A DNA stretch of 64,000 nucleotides, taken from assembly GCF_040546025.1 (NCBI RefSeq), contig NZ_JBEPNA010000002.1, positions 124,001 to 188,000 on the forward strand. Direction: 5' to 3'. The stretch comes from Marisediminicola sp040546025 (GTDB lineage Bacteria; Actinomycetota; Actinomycetes; Actinomycetales; Microbacteriaceae). The notes beneath the pieces were generated by a model. The model did not search any database. It was given only the letters and a program-made list of their open reading frames with translations, and was not told the DNA's origin. Each line of letters starts with the position of its first letter. Positions within the stretch are counted from its first letter, which is position 1. The translations under genes were made by a program, and so were the position numbers. Positions 50,183 through 61,787 of this stretch are shown in pieces.

Positions 50183-51220
50183 TCAGCCGACGGCGGTCGG
50201 GTCGGAGTTCTCGGCGAAGCTCGGCTCGAACAGGTTGTCGAGGGCATCGTCGATGAGCTCCTGGCTCGGAACGTCGCCCGAGTCCACGAAGATCGGTCCG
50301 ATGATCGCGAGTACGTCGCGCTGGGCGGCTCCCGGGGCCGGGTCGAGGTCGAAGTTGGTGCGGTCGGTGAGCTGGGCGGTGGCGATGGCCACATCGATCC
50401 CGGCGACCTCGGCGAGGATCGCGGCGGTCTCGTCGGGCTTGTCGATGGCCCAGCCGCGGGCTTTCTCGTAGGCGTCCACGACGAGCTGGGCGAGGTCCGG
50501 GTGGTTCTGGATGAAGTCATCGGTGGCGTTGAGGAACCCGTAGCTGTTGAACTCGATGTTGTCGTAGATGATCTTCGAGCCCGCGACCGCGACGCTCGTC
50601 GACAGCAGCGGGTCGAGTCCGGCCCAGGCGTCGACGGTGCCGCTCTCGAGCGCGGCCTTGCCGTCGGCGTGCTGGAGGTTCTGTACGTCGACGTCGGCGA
50701 GGGACAGCCCGGCCTCCTCGAGGCTCTGCAGCAGGAAGAAGTAGGGGTCCGTTCCCTTGGTGGCGGCGATCGACTTGCCCGCGAGCTCGCTCACCTCGCT
50801 GATCGCGCTGCCCGACGGAACCAGGATCGCCGCCCAGTTCGGCTGGGAGTAGATGTCGATCGTCTGGATTGGCGACCCGTTCGACTTCGCGAGCAGCGCC
50901 GCGGAACCTGCGGTGGATCCGACGTCGACGGCACCCGCGCGCAGGGCCTCATTCGCCTTGTTCGATCCGGCCGACTGCACCCAGTTGACGGTGACGTCGT
51001 CGCCGAGCTCGGCTTCGAGCCAGCCCTGGTCCTTGATGATCAGGCTCAGCGGGTTGTAGGTGGCGTAGTCGATGTTGAGGGTGTCGCTTGACCAGCCGGC
51101 CTCGTTGTCGGCGGCGGGCTCGGCGACGGCGGAGCCCTCCCCCGCGACGCAGCCGCTGAGGAGGAGTGCCGTGGTGGCCGCGGCGGCGGCCGCGCGGGTC
51201 AGTCGTGAACGGAGAGTCAT
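50183..51220 (-). CDS. ABC transporter substrate-binding lipoprotein (SsuA type)
   Basis: A 345-aa periplasmic-binding-type lipoprotein. A basic start and hydrophobic core end in the lipobox LLSGC with the modified Cys at residue 24, a substrate for Lgt encoded in this window. The mature part has the NMT1/SsuA fold features NPLSLIIKDQGWLEAELG, AGSAALLAKSNGSPIQ and the hinge GTDPYFFLLQSL. It overlaps the ATPase gene by 4 nt. Ligand is inferred as a sulfonate-like compound from the family only. Confidence 0.93.
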   Translation of the reverse strand: MTLRSRLTRAAAAAATTALLLSGCVAGEGSAVAEPAADNEAGWSSDTLNIDYATYNPLSLIIKDQGWLEAELGDDVTVNWVQSAGSNKANEALRAGAVDVGSTAGSAALLAKSNGSPIQTIDIYSQPNWAAILVPSGSAISEVSELAGKSIAATKGTDPYFFLLQSLEEAGLSLADVDVQNLQHADGKAALESGTVDAWAGLDPLLSTSVAVAGSKIIYDNIEFNSYGFLNATDDFIQNHPDLAQLVVDAYEKARGWAIDKPDETAAILAEVAGIDVAIATAQLTDRTNFDLDPAPGAAQRDVLAIIGPIFVDSGDVPSQELIDDALDNLFEPSFAENSDPTAVG

Positions 51221-52068
51221 CGGGAATCCCTTGCTGTGGATGCGGTGGTGGTCGGGTGATGGCTGTTGACGCCGAGGCCGTCAAGAAGCCCGGCGCGCAG
51301 GTGGGCGAGATCGGCGTCGCCGCGGTCGCGCGGTCGGCTGCCCGGCACGCGGATGATGCGGCGGATGCTCGAGCCGGCCGGTCCGTCGGGATCCTGACCG
51401 AGCAGCACGACGCGGTCGGCGAGGTAGAGGGCCTCGTCGACGTCGTGGGTGACGAGGAGGATGGTCGCCGGCTCGGCGGCGTGCACATCGAGGAGCAGGT
51501 CCTGCATCCGCAGCCGGGTCAGGGCGTCGAGGGCGCCGAACGGCTCGTCGAGCACGAGAACCCCGGGACCGCGGGAGAGGGCGCGGGCGAGCGAGACGCG
51601 CTGCGCCATGCCGCCCGACACCTGCCGGGGGCGCAGCGCCGTGGACTCGGCCAGGCCGACGAGTTCGAGCAGTTCGGCGACGCGGCGGGCGCCGGCCGCC
51701 TTGTCGGTTCCGCGCGGCAGGCCGAGCGACACGTTCTTCTCGATCGTGCGCCACGGAAGCAGGCGGGGCTCCTGGAAGGCGACCGCGCAGCGCAGGTCGA
51801 TGCCCGAGACCGGGCGATCGCCGATGCTCACCGTGCCGACGGTCGGAGCATCCAGACCACTCACCTCGCGCAGAAGCGTCGACTTGCCGCATCCGGAGGG
51901 CCCGATGAGGGCCACGATCTCGCCCGCGGCGACCTCAATGTCGATGTCGCGCAGCACTACCCGATCGGGCTCGTGCCGCGTGGCACCGGCGAAGCTCCGG
52001 CCGACGCCGCGCACCGACACCGCGAGCGGGGCCGCGGTCTCGCGAACAGGGGTCGAGGTGATGGACAT
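51217..52068 (-). CDS. ABC transporter ATP-binding protein (SsuB type)
   Basis: A 283-aa ATPase of the nitrate/sulfonate/taurine importer group. Motifs are Walker A GPSGCGKST (56-64), Q-loop Gln99, signature VSGGMAQRVSLARAL (150-164), Walker B VLVLDEPFGALD (170-181) and switch His208. The last 50 residues are a polar extension. ATG 52068 has TAGCGT 6 nt upstream, so this gene probably opens a leaderless ATPase-lipoprotein-permease transcript. The 65-bp gap to nusB carries no recognised sulfur-control operator. Confidence 0.94.
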   Translation of the reverse strand: MSITSTPVRETAAPLAVSVRGVGRSFAGATRHEPDRVVLRDIDIEVAAGEIVALIGPSGCGKSTLLREVSGLDAPTVGTVSIGDRPVSGIDLRCAVAFQEPRLLPWRTIEKNVSLGLPRGTDKAAGARRVAELLELVGLAESTALRPRQVSGGMAQRVSLARALSRGPGVLVLDEPFGALDALTRLRMQDLLLDVHAAEPATILLVTHDVDEALYLADRVVLLGQDPDGPAGSSIRRIIRVPGSRPRDRGDADLAHLRAGLLDGLGVNSHHPTTTASTARDSR

Positions 52069-52080
52069 GACACCACGCTA
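52069..52080 (-). promoter_or_regulatory. -10 element of the ssu-type operon, leaderless configuration
   Basis: On the minus strand TAGCGT (52075-52080), 6 nt, then the ATG of the ATPase gene. Confidence 0.5.
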
Positions 52081-52133
52081 AACCGCCGCCCCAGCGCGTG
52101 CCGGCGGTCGCGTAACGTAGCGAAATGTTGCGG

Positions 52134-52547
52134 TCAGACCCGGGTCTGGGCGATTCGCGCGAGCAGGCCGTTCACGAATTTGCCGGAATCGTCTGTGCTC
52201 AGCTCGTTCGCCATCGAGACGGCCTCGGCGATCGCGACGGTGTCGGGAACCTGCTCGTTGAAGAGCAGCTCCCAGATGCCGATACGGATGATCGCGCGGT
52301 CCACGACGGGCATCCGCTCGATCGTCCAACCGAGCGCGTAGGTCTCGATGAGCTCGTCGATCTCGTCGCCGTGCTCCGCGATCCCCACGACGATCTCGCG
52401 CGCGTAGTTCCAGGACTCCTCGCGGCCAGACTCGGTGAGGGCACGGGTGGCCGCCTCGGAGATGGCCTCGTTGATGCTCGTGCCGCGCAGGTCGGCGCCG
52501 TACAGCATGTCGACGGCGCGCTTTCGCGCCTTCGTGCGTGCGCTCAC
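52134..52547 (-). CDS. nusB: transcription antitermination protein NusB
   Basis: NusB, 137 aa, binds boxA RNA with S10 (NusE) and supports antitermination in rRNA operons. The all-helical fold is recognised by RTKARKRAVDMLYGADLRG at the N-terminus and the C-terminal VAIAEAVSMANELSTDDSGKFVNGLL. It starts with GTG overlapping the efp stop codon by one base (TAGTG). The accessory transporter operon follows it where pyrR would come in some relatives. Confidence 0.97.
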   Translation of the reverse strand: MSARTKARKRAVDMLYGADLRGTSINEAISEAATRALTESGREESWNYAREIVVGIAEHGDEIDELIETYALGWTIERMPVVDRAIIRIGIWELLFNEQVPDTVAIAEAVSMANELSTDDSGKFVNGLLARIAQTRV

Positions 52548-53110
52548 TAGTCGTTCACGCGACCGAGGTAGGAGCCGTCCCTGGTGTCGACCTTGACCTT
52601 GGTGCCCTGTTCGAGGAAGAGCGGAACCTGAATCTGGAAACCGGTCTCGACGGTCGCCGGCTTGGTTCCGCCGGTCGAGCGGTCTCCCTGCAGGCCGGGC
52701 TCGGTGTAGGTGATCTCGAGCACGACGGATGCCGGCAGCTCGACGTAGAGCGGGTTGCCGTTGTGCAGCGCGACGGTGGCGTTCTGGTTCTCGAGCAGGT
52801 AGTTCGCGGCGTCGCCGACGACCGTCGTCGACAGGGTGATCTGGTCGTAGTCGGAGACGTCCATGAAGACGAAGCCGTCCCCGTCGCGGTAGAGGTACTG
52901 GAACTCGCGTCGGTCGACGGTCTCGGTCTCGATCTTCGCGCCGGCATTGAAGGTGCGGTCGACGGTCTTGCCCGTCATGACGTTCTTGACCTTGGTGCGC
53001 ACGAACGCGCCGCCCTTGCCGGGCTTGACGTGCTGGAACTCGATCACGGTCCAGAGCTGGCCGTCCATGTTGAGAACGACGCCGTTCCTGATGTCAGCGG
53101 TTGAGGCCAT
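52547..53110 (-). CDS. efp: elongation factor P
   Basis: EF-P, 187 aa (standard length), relieves ribosome stalling at polyproline. The three beta-barrel domains are complete: residues 1-63 with the tip loop VKPGKGGAFVR (Lys near 32), 68-125 and 130-187 ending in VDTRDGSYLGRV. ATG 53110 was chosen for the family N-terminus (MASTADIRNG). The open frame begins earlier, in the leader. A possible -10, TATTCT, lies at 53190-53195. It is the head of an efp-nusB pair. Confidence 0.98.
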   Translation of the reverse strand: MASTADIRNGVVLNMDGQLWTVIEFQHVKPGKGGAFVRTKVKNVMTGKTVDRTFNAGAKIETETVDRREFQYLYRDGDGFVFMDVSDYDQITLSTTVVGDAANYLLENQNATVALHNGNPLYVELPASVVLEITYTEPGLQGDRSTGGTKPATVETGFQIQVPLFLEQGTKVKVDTRDGSYLGRVND

Positions 53111-53189
53111 GGGGGTGCGGTTCCATTCGATTGTGGTGCGGAGATTGCGATGCGGAGGTTGTGGTGCCAAGCGGGCGCGTCGGGCCCAA

Positions 53190-53195
53190 AGAATA
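53190..53195 (-). promoter_or_regulatory. possible efp -10 element
   Basis: On the minus strand TATTCT, about 80 nt before the efp ATG, the same hexamer as before tRNA-Leu. It lies just before the aroQ stop codon. No -35 is evident. Confidence 0.35.
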
Positions 53196-53207
53196 GGAGT
53201 TTACCGG

Positions 53208-53642
53208 CTATCTGGGCCGGCGACCAATGAGGTCGAGCGCGAGGTGGTACGAATCGAAGCCGAAGCCGGCGATGACGCCCGTCGCCACCCCCGAAATCAC
53301 GCTCGTATGGCGGAACTCCTCGCGCGCGTGCGGGTTCGAGATGTGCACCTCGATGAGCAGCAGCCCAGCCTTGGTGACGAGCGCGGCGGCGTCGCGCAGC
53401 CCGTACGAGTAGTGCGTGAACGCGGCCGGATTGAGGATGACCGGGGTGCGGGTATCGACGGCCTCGTGCAGCCAGCCGATGAGTTCCGACTCATCGTTGG
53501 TCTGCCGCAGGTCGATTTCGAAGCGGCTGTCCGCGGCGAGAGCCTCCCGGAGGTCGTCGAGCGAGCCGGTTCCGTAGATATCGGGCTCGCGACTGCCGAG
53601 GCGGTTGAGGTTGGGTCCGTTGAGGACCAGCACGCGGGGCAT
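53208..53642 (-). CDS. aroQ: 3-dehydroquinate dehydratase, type II
   Basis: AroQ, 144 aa, dehydrates 3-dehydroquinate in the shikimate pathway. The type II signature VLNGPNLNRLGSREPDIYG contains the catalytic Tyr23. The substrate-binding segments NPAAFTHYS and EVHISNPHAREEF carry the conserved Asn and His. ATG 53642 has TAGGCT 6 nt upstream, so it seems to have its own leaderless promoter although it follows aroB by 35 bp. Confidence 0.98.
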   Translation of the reverse strand: MPRVLVLNGPNLNRLGSREPDIYGTGSLDDLREALAADSRFEIDLRQTNDESELIGWLHEAVDTRTPVILNPAAFTHYSYGLRDAAALVTKAGLLLIEVHISNPHAREEFRHTSVISGVATGVIAGFGFDSYHLALDLIGRRPR

Positions 53643-53654
53643 CCGACCAGCCTA
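53643..53654 (-). promoter_or_regulatory. aroQ -10 element, leaderless configuration
   Basis: On the minus strand TAGGCT (53649-53654), 6 nt, then the ATG of aroQ. Confidence 0.55.
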
Positions 53655-53677
53655 TCGGCGCGCGGCCGTCACTCCCT

Positions 53678-54754
53678 CTAGACGCCGATCTCCTGGTACG
53701 CGGCGAAGAGCAGGCTCTCGTCGGGCCCGGTGAGCACCGTCGGCTTGGCGATGTCGTCGAGCACGATGAATCGCAGCATCGAGCCGCGGGCCTTCTTGTC
53801 GCGCTTCATCGCGGCGAGCAGGGTGTTCCACCGGCCCAGCGGGTAGTCGATCGGAAGCTGCAGGGAGCTCAGGATGCTGCGGTGCCGGTCGACGACGCTG
53901 TCGCCGAGCCGTCCGGTGAGCCGGGCGAGCTCGGCGGCGTAGACCATGCCGACGGCCACGGCAGCGCCGTGCCGCCACTGGAAGCGTTCGGCGTACTCGA
54001 CCGCGTGTCCGAGCGTGTGCCCGTAGTTGAGGATCTCGCGCAGCCCGGCCTCCGTGAAGTCCTCGCTCACGACTCGTGCCTTGAGACCGACAGAGAGCTC
54101 GACCAGGCGGCGGAACTGCGGGCTCGTCGAGTCGGTTGCGGCGTCGACGTCGGCCTCGATGATGTCGAGGATCTCCGCCTCGGCGATGAAGCCGCACTTC
54201 ACGACCTCGCCGAACCCGGCGAGGATCTCCATCTGGCTCAGCCCGTGCAGCACGTCGAGATCGATGACGACCGCGGCGGGAGCGTAGAACGCCCCGACGA
54301 GGTTCTTCCCTTCGGCCGTGTTGATTCCGGTCTTGCCGCCGATCGCCGCGTCGACCATGCCGAGCAGCGTCGTTGGAACCTGCACGAGCTTCACCCCGCG
54401 CAGCCAGGTTGCGGCGACAAACCCGGCGAGGTCGGTGACCGCCCCGCCGCCGAAGCCGATCACGGCGTCGGTGCGGGTGAAGTCGGCCTTGCCGAGCACG
54501 CCCCAGCAGAAGGCGGCGACCTCGACGCGTTTGCCTGTTTCGGCATCCGGGATCTCGGCCAGCAGTACCTCGTACTGCCCGAGAAGGCGTTCCCTCAGCG
54601 CGGCGGCGCGGGTTGTGAGCGTCGCGGGGTGGACGATGAGAACCTTCTTGACGTCGGGGCCGAGCTGGTCGGCGACGGTGCCGAGAATGTCGCGGCCGAT
54701 CACCACGTCGTAGGGGTTCGCGCCGGTGACGGCGATGGTGGTGCTGGTGCTCAT
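53678..54754 (-). CDS. aroB: 3-dehydroquinate synthase
   Basis: AroB, 358 aa, forms the first ring of the shikimate pathway from DAHP using NAD and a metal. GGGAVTDLAGFVAATWLRGV is the NAD-binding glycine-rich block. PTTLLGMVDAAIGGKTGIN follows, and the metal ligands include Glu in AGFGEVVKCGFI and His in LNYGHTLGHAVE. ATG 54754 overlaps the aroK stop codon (ATGA). Confidence 0.98.
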   Translation of the reverse strand: MSTSTTIAVTGANPYDVVIGRDILGTVADQLGPDVKKVLIVHPATLTTRAAALRERLLGQYEVLLAEIPDAETGKRVEVAAFCWGVLGKADFTRTDAVIGFGGGAVTDLAGFVAATWLRGVKLVQVPTTLLGMVDAAIGGKTGINTAEGKNLVGAFYAPAAVVIDLDVLHGLSQMEILAGFGEVVKCGFIAEAEILDIIEADVDAATDSTSPQFRRLVELSVGLKARVVSEDFTEAGLREILNYGHTLGHAVEYAERFQWRHGAAVAVGMVYAAELARLTGRLGDSVVDRHRSILSSLQLPIDYPLGRWNTLLAAMKRDKKARGSMLRFIVLDDIAKPTVLTGPDESLLFAAYQEIGV

Positions 54755-55299
54755 GGCAGTTCCTGTTCTGGTTCTGGCCCCGCGCCAGAGGTCACCCAGT
54801 CGGCGATCTCCTGCGCGATGGCGTCGATCGGCCGGTGGGAGCTGTCCCAGGTGCGGGTGGCGAGTCGTTCGTACGTGACGCGGCGCGCGGCGACAAGCTT
54901 CTCCCATGCCTCGACTCCCCCACCGCGCAGCAGAGGCCGCTTGTCGCCGATGCGACTCGCGACGGCCTCGGCGCTCACAGTCATGAGGGCGATCGGCAGG
55001 CTCTCGAGCTCACGCTGGGTCTCGGGGTCGAGCACGGCGCCGCCGCCGAGCGCGACGACCGCGCCCTCCTTCAGCGCACGGGCGACCTCGATGCGCTCGA
55101 TCGTGCGGAAGTACTCCTCGCCGCGGGTCGCGAAGACCTGGGCGATTGGGCCGTGGCGCAGCACGATGCGCCGGTCGGTGTCGACGAACGGCACCTTGAG
55201 CAGGCGGGCGACGCGCTTGCCGGCGCGTGACTTGCCGGCGCCGGGCGCGCCGATCATGACGACATAGGGGCGCCCGCTCTCCACCGGGGCGGTGCCCAC
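54751..55299 (-). CDS. aroK: shikimate kinase
   Basis: AroK, 182 aa, phosphorylates shikimate. Walker A is GAPGAGKS (18-25), shikimate contacts are in DTDRRIVLRHG and EEYFRTIE, and ALGGGAVLD and the lid Arg in DKRPLLRGG are present. It starts with GTG one base into the aroC stop codon (TAGTG). The C-terminal tail is short and acidic. Confidence 0.97.
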   Translation of the reverse strand: MGTAPVESGRPYVVMIGAPGAGKSRAGKRVARLLKVPFVDTDRRIVLRHGPIAQVFATRGEEYFRTIERIEVARALKEGAVVALGGGAVLDPETQRELESLPIALMTVSAEAVASRIGDKRPLLRGGGVEAWEKLVAARRVTYERLATRTWDSSHRPIDAIAQEIADWVTSGAGPEPEQELP

Positions 55300-56513
55300 T
55301 AAGCGCTGGCCGTCGGGTCGCTCGCGCCCGACGTCGCGAGCGTCGTCGGAATGGCCGCGAGGTACGAGTCGAGGTTGCGGCGGGTCTCGCCGAGCGAGTC
55401 CCCTCCGAACTTCTCGATGACGGAGTCCGCGAGCACGAGCGCGACCATGGCCTCCGCGACGACGCCGGATGCCGGGACGGCGCAGACGTCGGAGCGCTGG
55501 TGGTGTGCCTCGGCGGCTCCGCCGGTGGCGACATCGACGGTACGGAGGGCGTGCGGAACGGTGGCGATGGGCTTCATCCCAGCGCTCACCCGCAACACGG
55601 TCCCCGTGCTCATTCCGCCCTCGGTGCCGCCGGCGCGATCGCTGAGGCGCGTGATACCCGCATCGGTCTGCACGAGTTCGTCGTGCGCGACCGAGCCCCG
55701 CCGCGTGGTGGTGAGGAAGCCGTCGCCGACCTCGACCCCCTTGATGGCCTGGATGCCCATGAGCGCACCCGCGAGCCGCGAGTCGAGCCGCCGGTCCCAG
55801 TGCGTGTAGGAGCCGAGCCCGGGAGGGAGTCCGTAGGCAAGGACCTCGACGACGCCGCCGAGGGTGTCACCGTCCTCGTGGGCCATATCGACCTCGGCGA
55901 CCATCCGCGCGGAGGTCTCCGGGTGGAAGCAGCGAAGTGGGTCGGCGTCGAGCGCGGCGACGTCGCCGGGGCCGGGCAGCGGGCTGTTCTCCGGCACGCG
56001 CACCGGCCCGATGGCACGGGTGTGGCTCACGAGCTCGATGCCGAGTCCGCTGAGGAACGCGCGGGCGACGGCGCCCAGGGCGACCCGTGCTGCGGTCTCC
56101 CGAGCGCTGGCCCGCTCGAGCACGTTGCGCGCCTCGGGGAAGTCGTACTTCTGCATGCCGACGAGGTCGGCGTGGCCGGGACGCGGGCGGGTGAGGGCGG
56201 CGCCGCGCCCCTTGGGAAGCGTGTCGGGGTCGACCGGCGACGCGCTCATCACGTCGACCCAGCGCGGCCACTCGGTGTTGCCGATGCGCAGGGCGACCGG
56301 GCTGCCCATGCTCAGCCCGAAGCGGATTCCGCCCGAGATGTCGAGCTGGTCCTCCTCGAACTTCATCCGGGCGCCGCGCCCGTAGCCGAGCTTGCGTCGG
56401 GCGAGATCGGCGCGGATCCCGTCGATCGAAATGGGGACTCCGGCCGGGAGCCCCTCGAGGATCGCCACCAGTTCCGGGCCGTGGGATTCGCCTGCGGTCA
56501 ACCATCGAAGCAT
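55299..56513 (-). CDS. aroC: chorismate synthase
   Basis: AroC, 404 aa, uses reduced FMN to form chorismate, the precursor for TrpE in this window. The N-terminal LRWLTAGESHGPELVAILEG, RPGHADLVGMQKYDF and GGTEGGMSTG are family signatures. ATG 56513 has GGGAGGA 8 nt upstream. No flavin reductase domain is attached. It is 36 bp after aroE and overlaps aroK by one base. Confidence 0.99.
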   Translation of the reverse strand: MLRWLTAGESHGPELVAILEGLPAGVPISIDGIRADLARRKLGYGRGARMKFEEDQLDISGGIRFGLSMGSPVALRIGNTEWPRWVDVMSASPVDPDTLPKGRGAALTRPRPGHADLVGMQKYDFPEARNVLERASARETAARVALGAVARAFLSGLGIELVSHTRAIGPVRVPENSPLPGPGDVAALDADPLRCFHPETSARMVAEVDMAHEDGDTLGGVVEVLAYGLPPGLGSYTHWDRRLDSRLAGALMGIQAIKGVEVGDGFLTTTRRGSVAHDELVQTDAGITRLSDRAGGTEGGMSTGTVLRVSAGMKPIATVPHALRTVDVATGGAAEAHHQRSDVCAVPASGVVAEAMVALVLADSVIEKFGGDSLGETRRNLDSYLAAIPTTLATSGASDPTASA

Positions 56514-56549
56514 GTAAAGAATCCTCCCACAGGAGCGGAGGCCCGACGG

Positions 56550-57404
56550 TCAGCGGGACGAGGGGGCAAGTCCGATGCTCGCCCGCATGGCCTGGAGCAC
56601 GCGGGCCTCGTCGTCGACCGGCGTCTGCGCGCTGCCCGTCACGAAGATCCGGACCTGCGCGAGCGCCTGATTCACGAGCATCTCGAGGCCGGAGATCACG
56701 CTGCCGCCGGCATCGAGGAACCGGGCCGCGAGCGGCGTCGGCCACGGGTCGTAGGCGACGTCGAGGAGGGTCGCCCCGGAGAGGACCTCGGCGGGCAGGG
56801 GCAGGTCGACTCTCGTGCCGCCCGGCAGGGTACTGACGACCAGGTCGGCAACGAAGTCGCCACGCCTCCCGGAGAGGCCGCTCGCGGTCGCCGACATGCC
56901 CAGGCTCGTCGCGAGCTCGAGCAGTGCGGTCGCCTTCTCCGGTGACCGCGTCGCGATGAGCACCTCCGTGGCGCCGAGGGAGGCGACGGCGACGAGCACG
57001 GAGGCCGCGGTCGCGCCGGCCCCGATGAGCTGAACGGCGCTCACCCTTACCACACCGCTGCCGCGCAGTGCCTCGACCAGGCCGTACACGTCGGTGTTGA
57101 AGCCGACGAGCCCGCCCTCGGTGATGAGCACGGTGTTCGCCCCGCCGGTCAGGTGGACCAGGTCGTCACGTCGGGCGAGGAGGGGCAGCACGTCGCGCTT
57201 GAGCGGCATGGTGAGGGAGAGCCCTCGCCACTCGGCGCCGAGGGCGCGGACGAAGGCGGGCAGCCTCTCCCCGGTCACCTCGGTCGCCTCGTAGGTCCAG
57301 TCGAGGCCGAGCTCGCGATAGGCCTCACGGTGCAGCAACGGTGACTTCGAGTGCGCGATCGGGCTGCCCAGTACGGCGAGGCGCGTCTGCCTCGCGTCAG
57401 GCAC
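56550..57404 (-). CDS. aroE: shikimate dehydrogenase
   Basis: AroE, 284 aa, reduces 3-dehydroshikimate with NADPH. The substrate-binding SPIAHSKSPLLHREAYRELG, the catalytic Lys in LTMPLKRDVLP and the catalytic Asp in GFNTDVYGL are intact, with a Rossmann loop LIGAGATAASV. It starts with GTG, overlapping the mltG stop region by 8 nt, so it is probably co-translated with mltG. Confidence 0.97.
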   Translation of the reverse strand: MPDARQTRLAVLGSPIAHSKSPLLHREAYRELGLDWTYEATEVTGERLPAFVRALGAEWRGLSLTMPLKRDVLPLLARRDDLVHLTGGANTVLITEGGLVGFNTDVYGLVEALRGSGVVRVSAVQLIGAGATAASVLVAVASLGATEVLIATRSPEKATALLELATSLGMSATASGLSGRRGDFVADLVVSTLPGGTRVDLPLPAEVLSGATLLDVAYDPWPTPLAARFLDAGGSVISGLEMLVNQALAQVRIFVTGSAQTPVDDEARVLQAMRASIGLAPSSR

Positions 57405-58602
57405 AGTTCGGGCTGTTCGTCTCCTCGCACCACGCCTGCAGGCGGCGCACCGCCGCGTTGTGCTCCTCGCCCGTGGTCGTGAAGGCCGTCTCGCCGGTGT
57501 CGAGGTTCACCGTCACGAAGAACAGCCACGGGCCGTCGGCCGGGTTGACCGCGGCGTCGATCGCGAGGTCGCCGGCAGCTCCGATCGGGCCGAGCGGGAG
57601 TCCCTGGATCTGGTAGGTGTTATAGGCGTTGTCGTCGTCGAGCTCTGCCTGCTTGCTGAAGACGGACTGTTCGAGCCGCTCGCCGTAGCGCCAGGCGTAG
57701 CCGTACTGCGCGGTGGAGTCCATCTGGAGCGGCGTCCCGGAGTCGAGGCGATTCTGGATCACCCGGGACACCTTGTAGAAGTCCTCCGGATTCGACCCCG
57801 CCTCGCGCTGGATCAGCGCGGCGATCGTCAGCACCCGGTGCCGGTCCGCCGCGGCGACGCCGGCCGCGTCGAGGGACTGGAAGGTGCGGTCGACGAGCGT
57901 CTGCAGGATGGTGGGTGCGTCGACGCGCGGGTCGAGCGTGTAGCGCGCCGGGAACAGGTACCCCTCGAGGCTCGGCGCCTCGGCGCCGACGCCGTAGACG
58001 GTCGGATCGGCCGCCGCGGCCTCGAACTCGGCAAGCGGGATGCCCGAGGACTCGCTCAGCGACTCGAGCACCTGGTCGATGCTCAGCCCCTCGTTGAATC
58101 CGACCGACACCTCCACCCGGTTCGCCGGGTCCTGCAGTGCGTCGAGGGCCGCCTGCGCGCTCATCTGCGTGCGGAGCGCGTAGTTGCCGGGCTGGAACGT
58201 GATCTCGGGATTCTGCAGAAGGAGCGAGTAGAAGGCCTTGTAGGTCATGACCACGTCCTCCTCGGCGAGCAGGGTCGCGATGTCGCCGCCGACCTGGCCG
58301 TCGGTAATGGTGACGACGACCTCGCCGGTTCCCTCGCCCTCGTAGTCGATCGGCCCCTCCCAGCCGAGGACGTTGCGGATGCGGTCCTCGAAGGTGAAGA
58401 AGATGCCGGCAGCGCCGATGCCGAGCGCGCCGACGAGGACGAGGGCGATGACGAGCACAGTGCGACGGCGGCGCCGGCGTGTGCGCTTCGCCTGATCGGG
58501 TGCCGAGCTCGAGTGATGACCGACACCCTGGTGGCGGGTGTCGGTGGTGGCGGGCTGCGACGCCAACAGGTCGTCCCAGCTCGAGTCATTCGGCACGTTC
58601 AT
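57397..58602 (-). CDS. mltG: endolytic murein transglycosylase MltG
   Basis: MltG (YceG-like), 401 aa, cleaves nascent glycan strands and so sets their length. A cytosolic polar N-terminus with a poly-Arg stretch (about 39-47) is followed by one membrane segment (about 48-71) and the extracytoplasmic YceG domain. The catalytic Glu lies in AALIQREAGSNPEDFYKVS, and the downstream NRLDSGTPLQMDSTAQYGY is conserved. AAGGA is 4 nt before the ATG. It follows ruvX by 11 bp, the usual alaS-ruvX-mltG-aroE order of actinobacteria. Confidence 0.97.
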   Translation of the reverse strand: MNVPNDSSWDDLLASQPATTDTRHQGVGHHSSSAPDQAKRTRRRRRRTVLVIALVLVGALGIGAAGIFFTFEDRIRNVLGWEGPIDYEGEGTGEVVVTITDGQVGGDIATLLAEEDVVMTYKAFYSLLLQNPEITFQPGNYALRTQMSAQAALDALQDPANRVEVSVGFNEGLSIDQVLESLSESSGIPLAEFEAAAADPTVYGVGAEAPSLEGYLFPARYTLDPRVDAPTILQTLVDRTFQSLDAAGVAAADRHRVLTIAALIQREAGSNPEDFYKVSRVIQNRLDSGTPLQMDSTAQYGYAWRYGERLEQSVFSKQAELDDDNAYNTYQIQGLPLGPIGAAGDLAIDAAVNPADGPWLFFVTVNLDTGETAFTTTGEEHNAAVRRLQAWCEETNSPNCA

Positions 58603-58613
58603 ACGTCCTTGCG

Positions 58614-59066
58614 TCAGGGAACCACGAGGGTGCCCGGCGGGGTTCCGCTGGTCCGCTCGAAGTCGAGGGCATGTTGCAGAATTATAACGGCCGCGACTTG
58701 GTCGATCACATTCCGCGAGTTCTTCGCGGTGCGGCCGGCGGCCCGCAGGGCCTGCTGGGCGGAGACGGTGGAGAGGCGCTCGTCGACGAGGCGCACCGGC
58801 GCGTCGGGGCTCGAGGCGGCGATCAGCGCCGCGAATTCACGGGCATCCTGCGTCGATGCGGTCTCTCTCCCGCTCAGGGCGATCGGCAGGCCGACGACGA
58901 TCTCGGTGGCCGAGAGCTCCAGCGCGTGCGCGACGATGGTGCGCACGTCGCCGGCCCCCCGGGGCACGGTCTCAACGGGCATGGCGAGCATCCCGTGGAC
59001 GTCGCTCCTCGCTACCCCGATCCTCGCCGTGCCGACATCGACGCCGATCCGCACTCCCGGGCGCAC
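58614..59066 (-). CDS. ruvX: RuvX/YqgF-type RNase H-like nuclease
   Basis: A 150-aa YqgF protein with the RNase H fold, described as a putative Holliday junction resolvase and as a 16S rRNA 5'-end processing nuclease. Acidic active-site residues are in GVDVGTARIGVARSD (Asp), LVDERLST (Glu/Asp) and NVIDQVAAVIIL (Asp). It starts with GTG 2 bp after the alaS stop codon. The C-terminus is a short unstructured extension. Confidence 0.95.
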   Translation of the reverse strand: MRPGVRIGVDVGTARIGVARSDVHGMLAMPVETVPRGAGDVRTIVAHALELSATEIVVGLPIALSGRETASTQDAREFAALIAASSPDAPVRLVDERLSTVSAQQALRAAGRTAKNSRNVIDQVAAVIILQHALDFERTSGTPPGTLVVP

Positions 59067-59068
59067 GA

Positions 59069-61723
<2,655 letters not shown>

Positions 61724-61781
61724 GATGTCCAAACAGGGCTGGTGAGGCGGGAGCGCATCCCGTCGCGGGGTGGAGGGCTGG

Positions 61782-61787
61782 AGGTTA
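61782..61787 (-). promoter_or_regulatory. possible alaS -10 element
   Basis: On the minus strand TAACCT, whose first three bases are the TAA stop codon of the upstream small gene. It would give a leader of about 50 nt for alaS. Confidence 0.4.
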
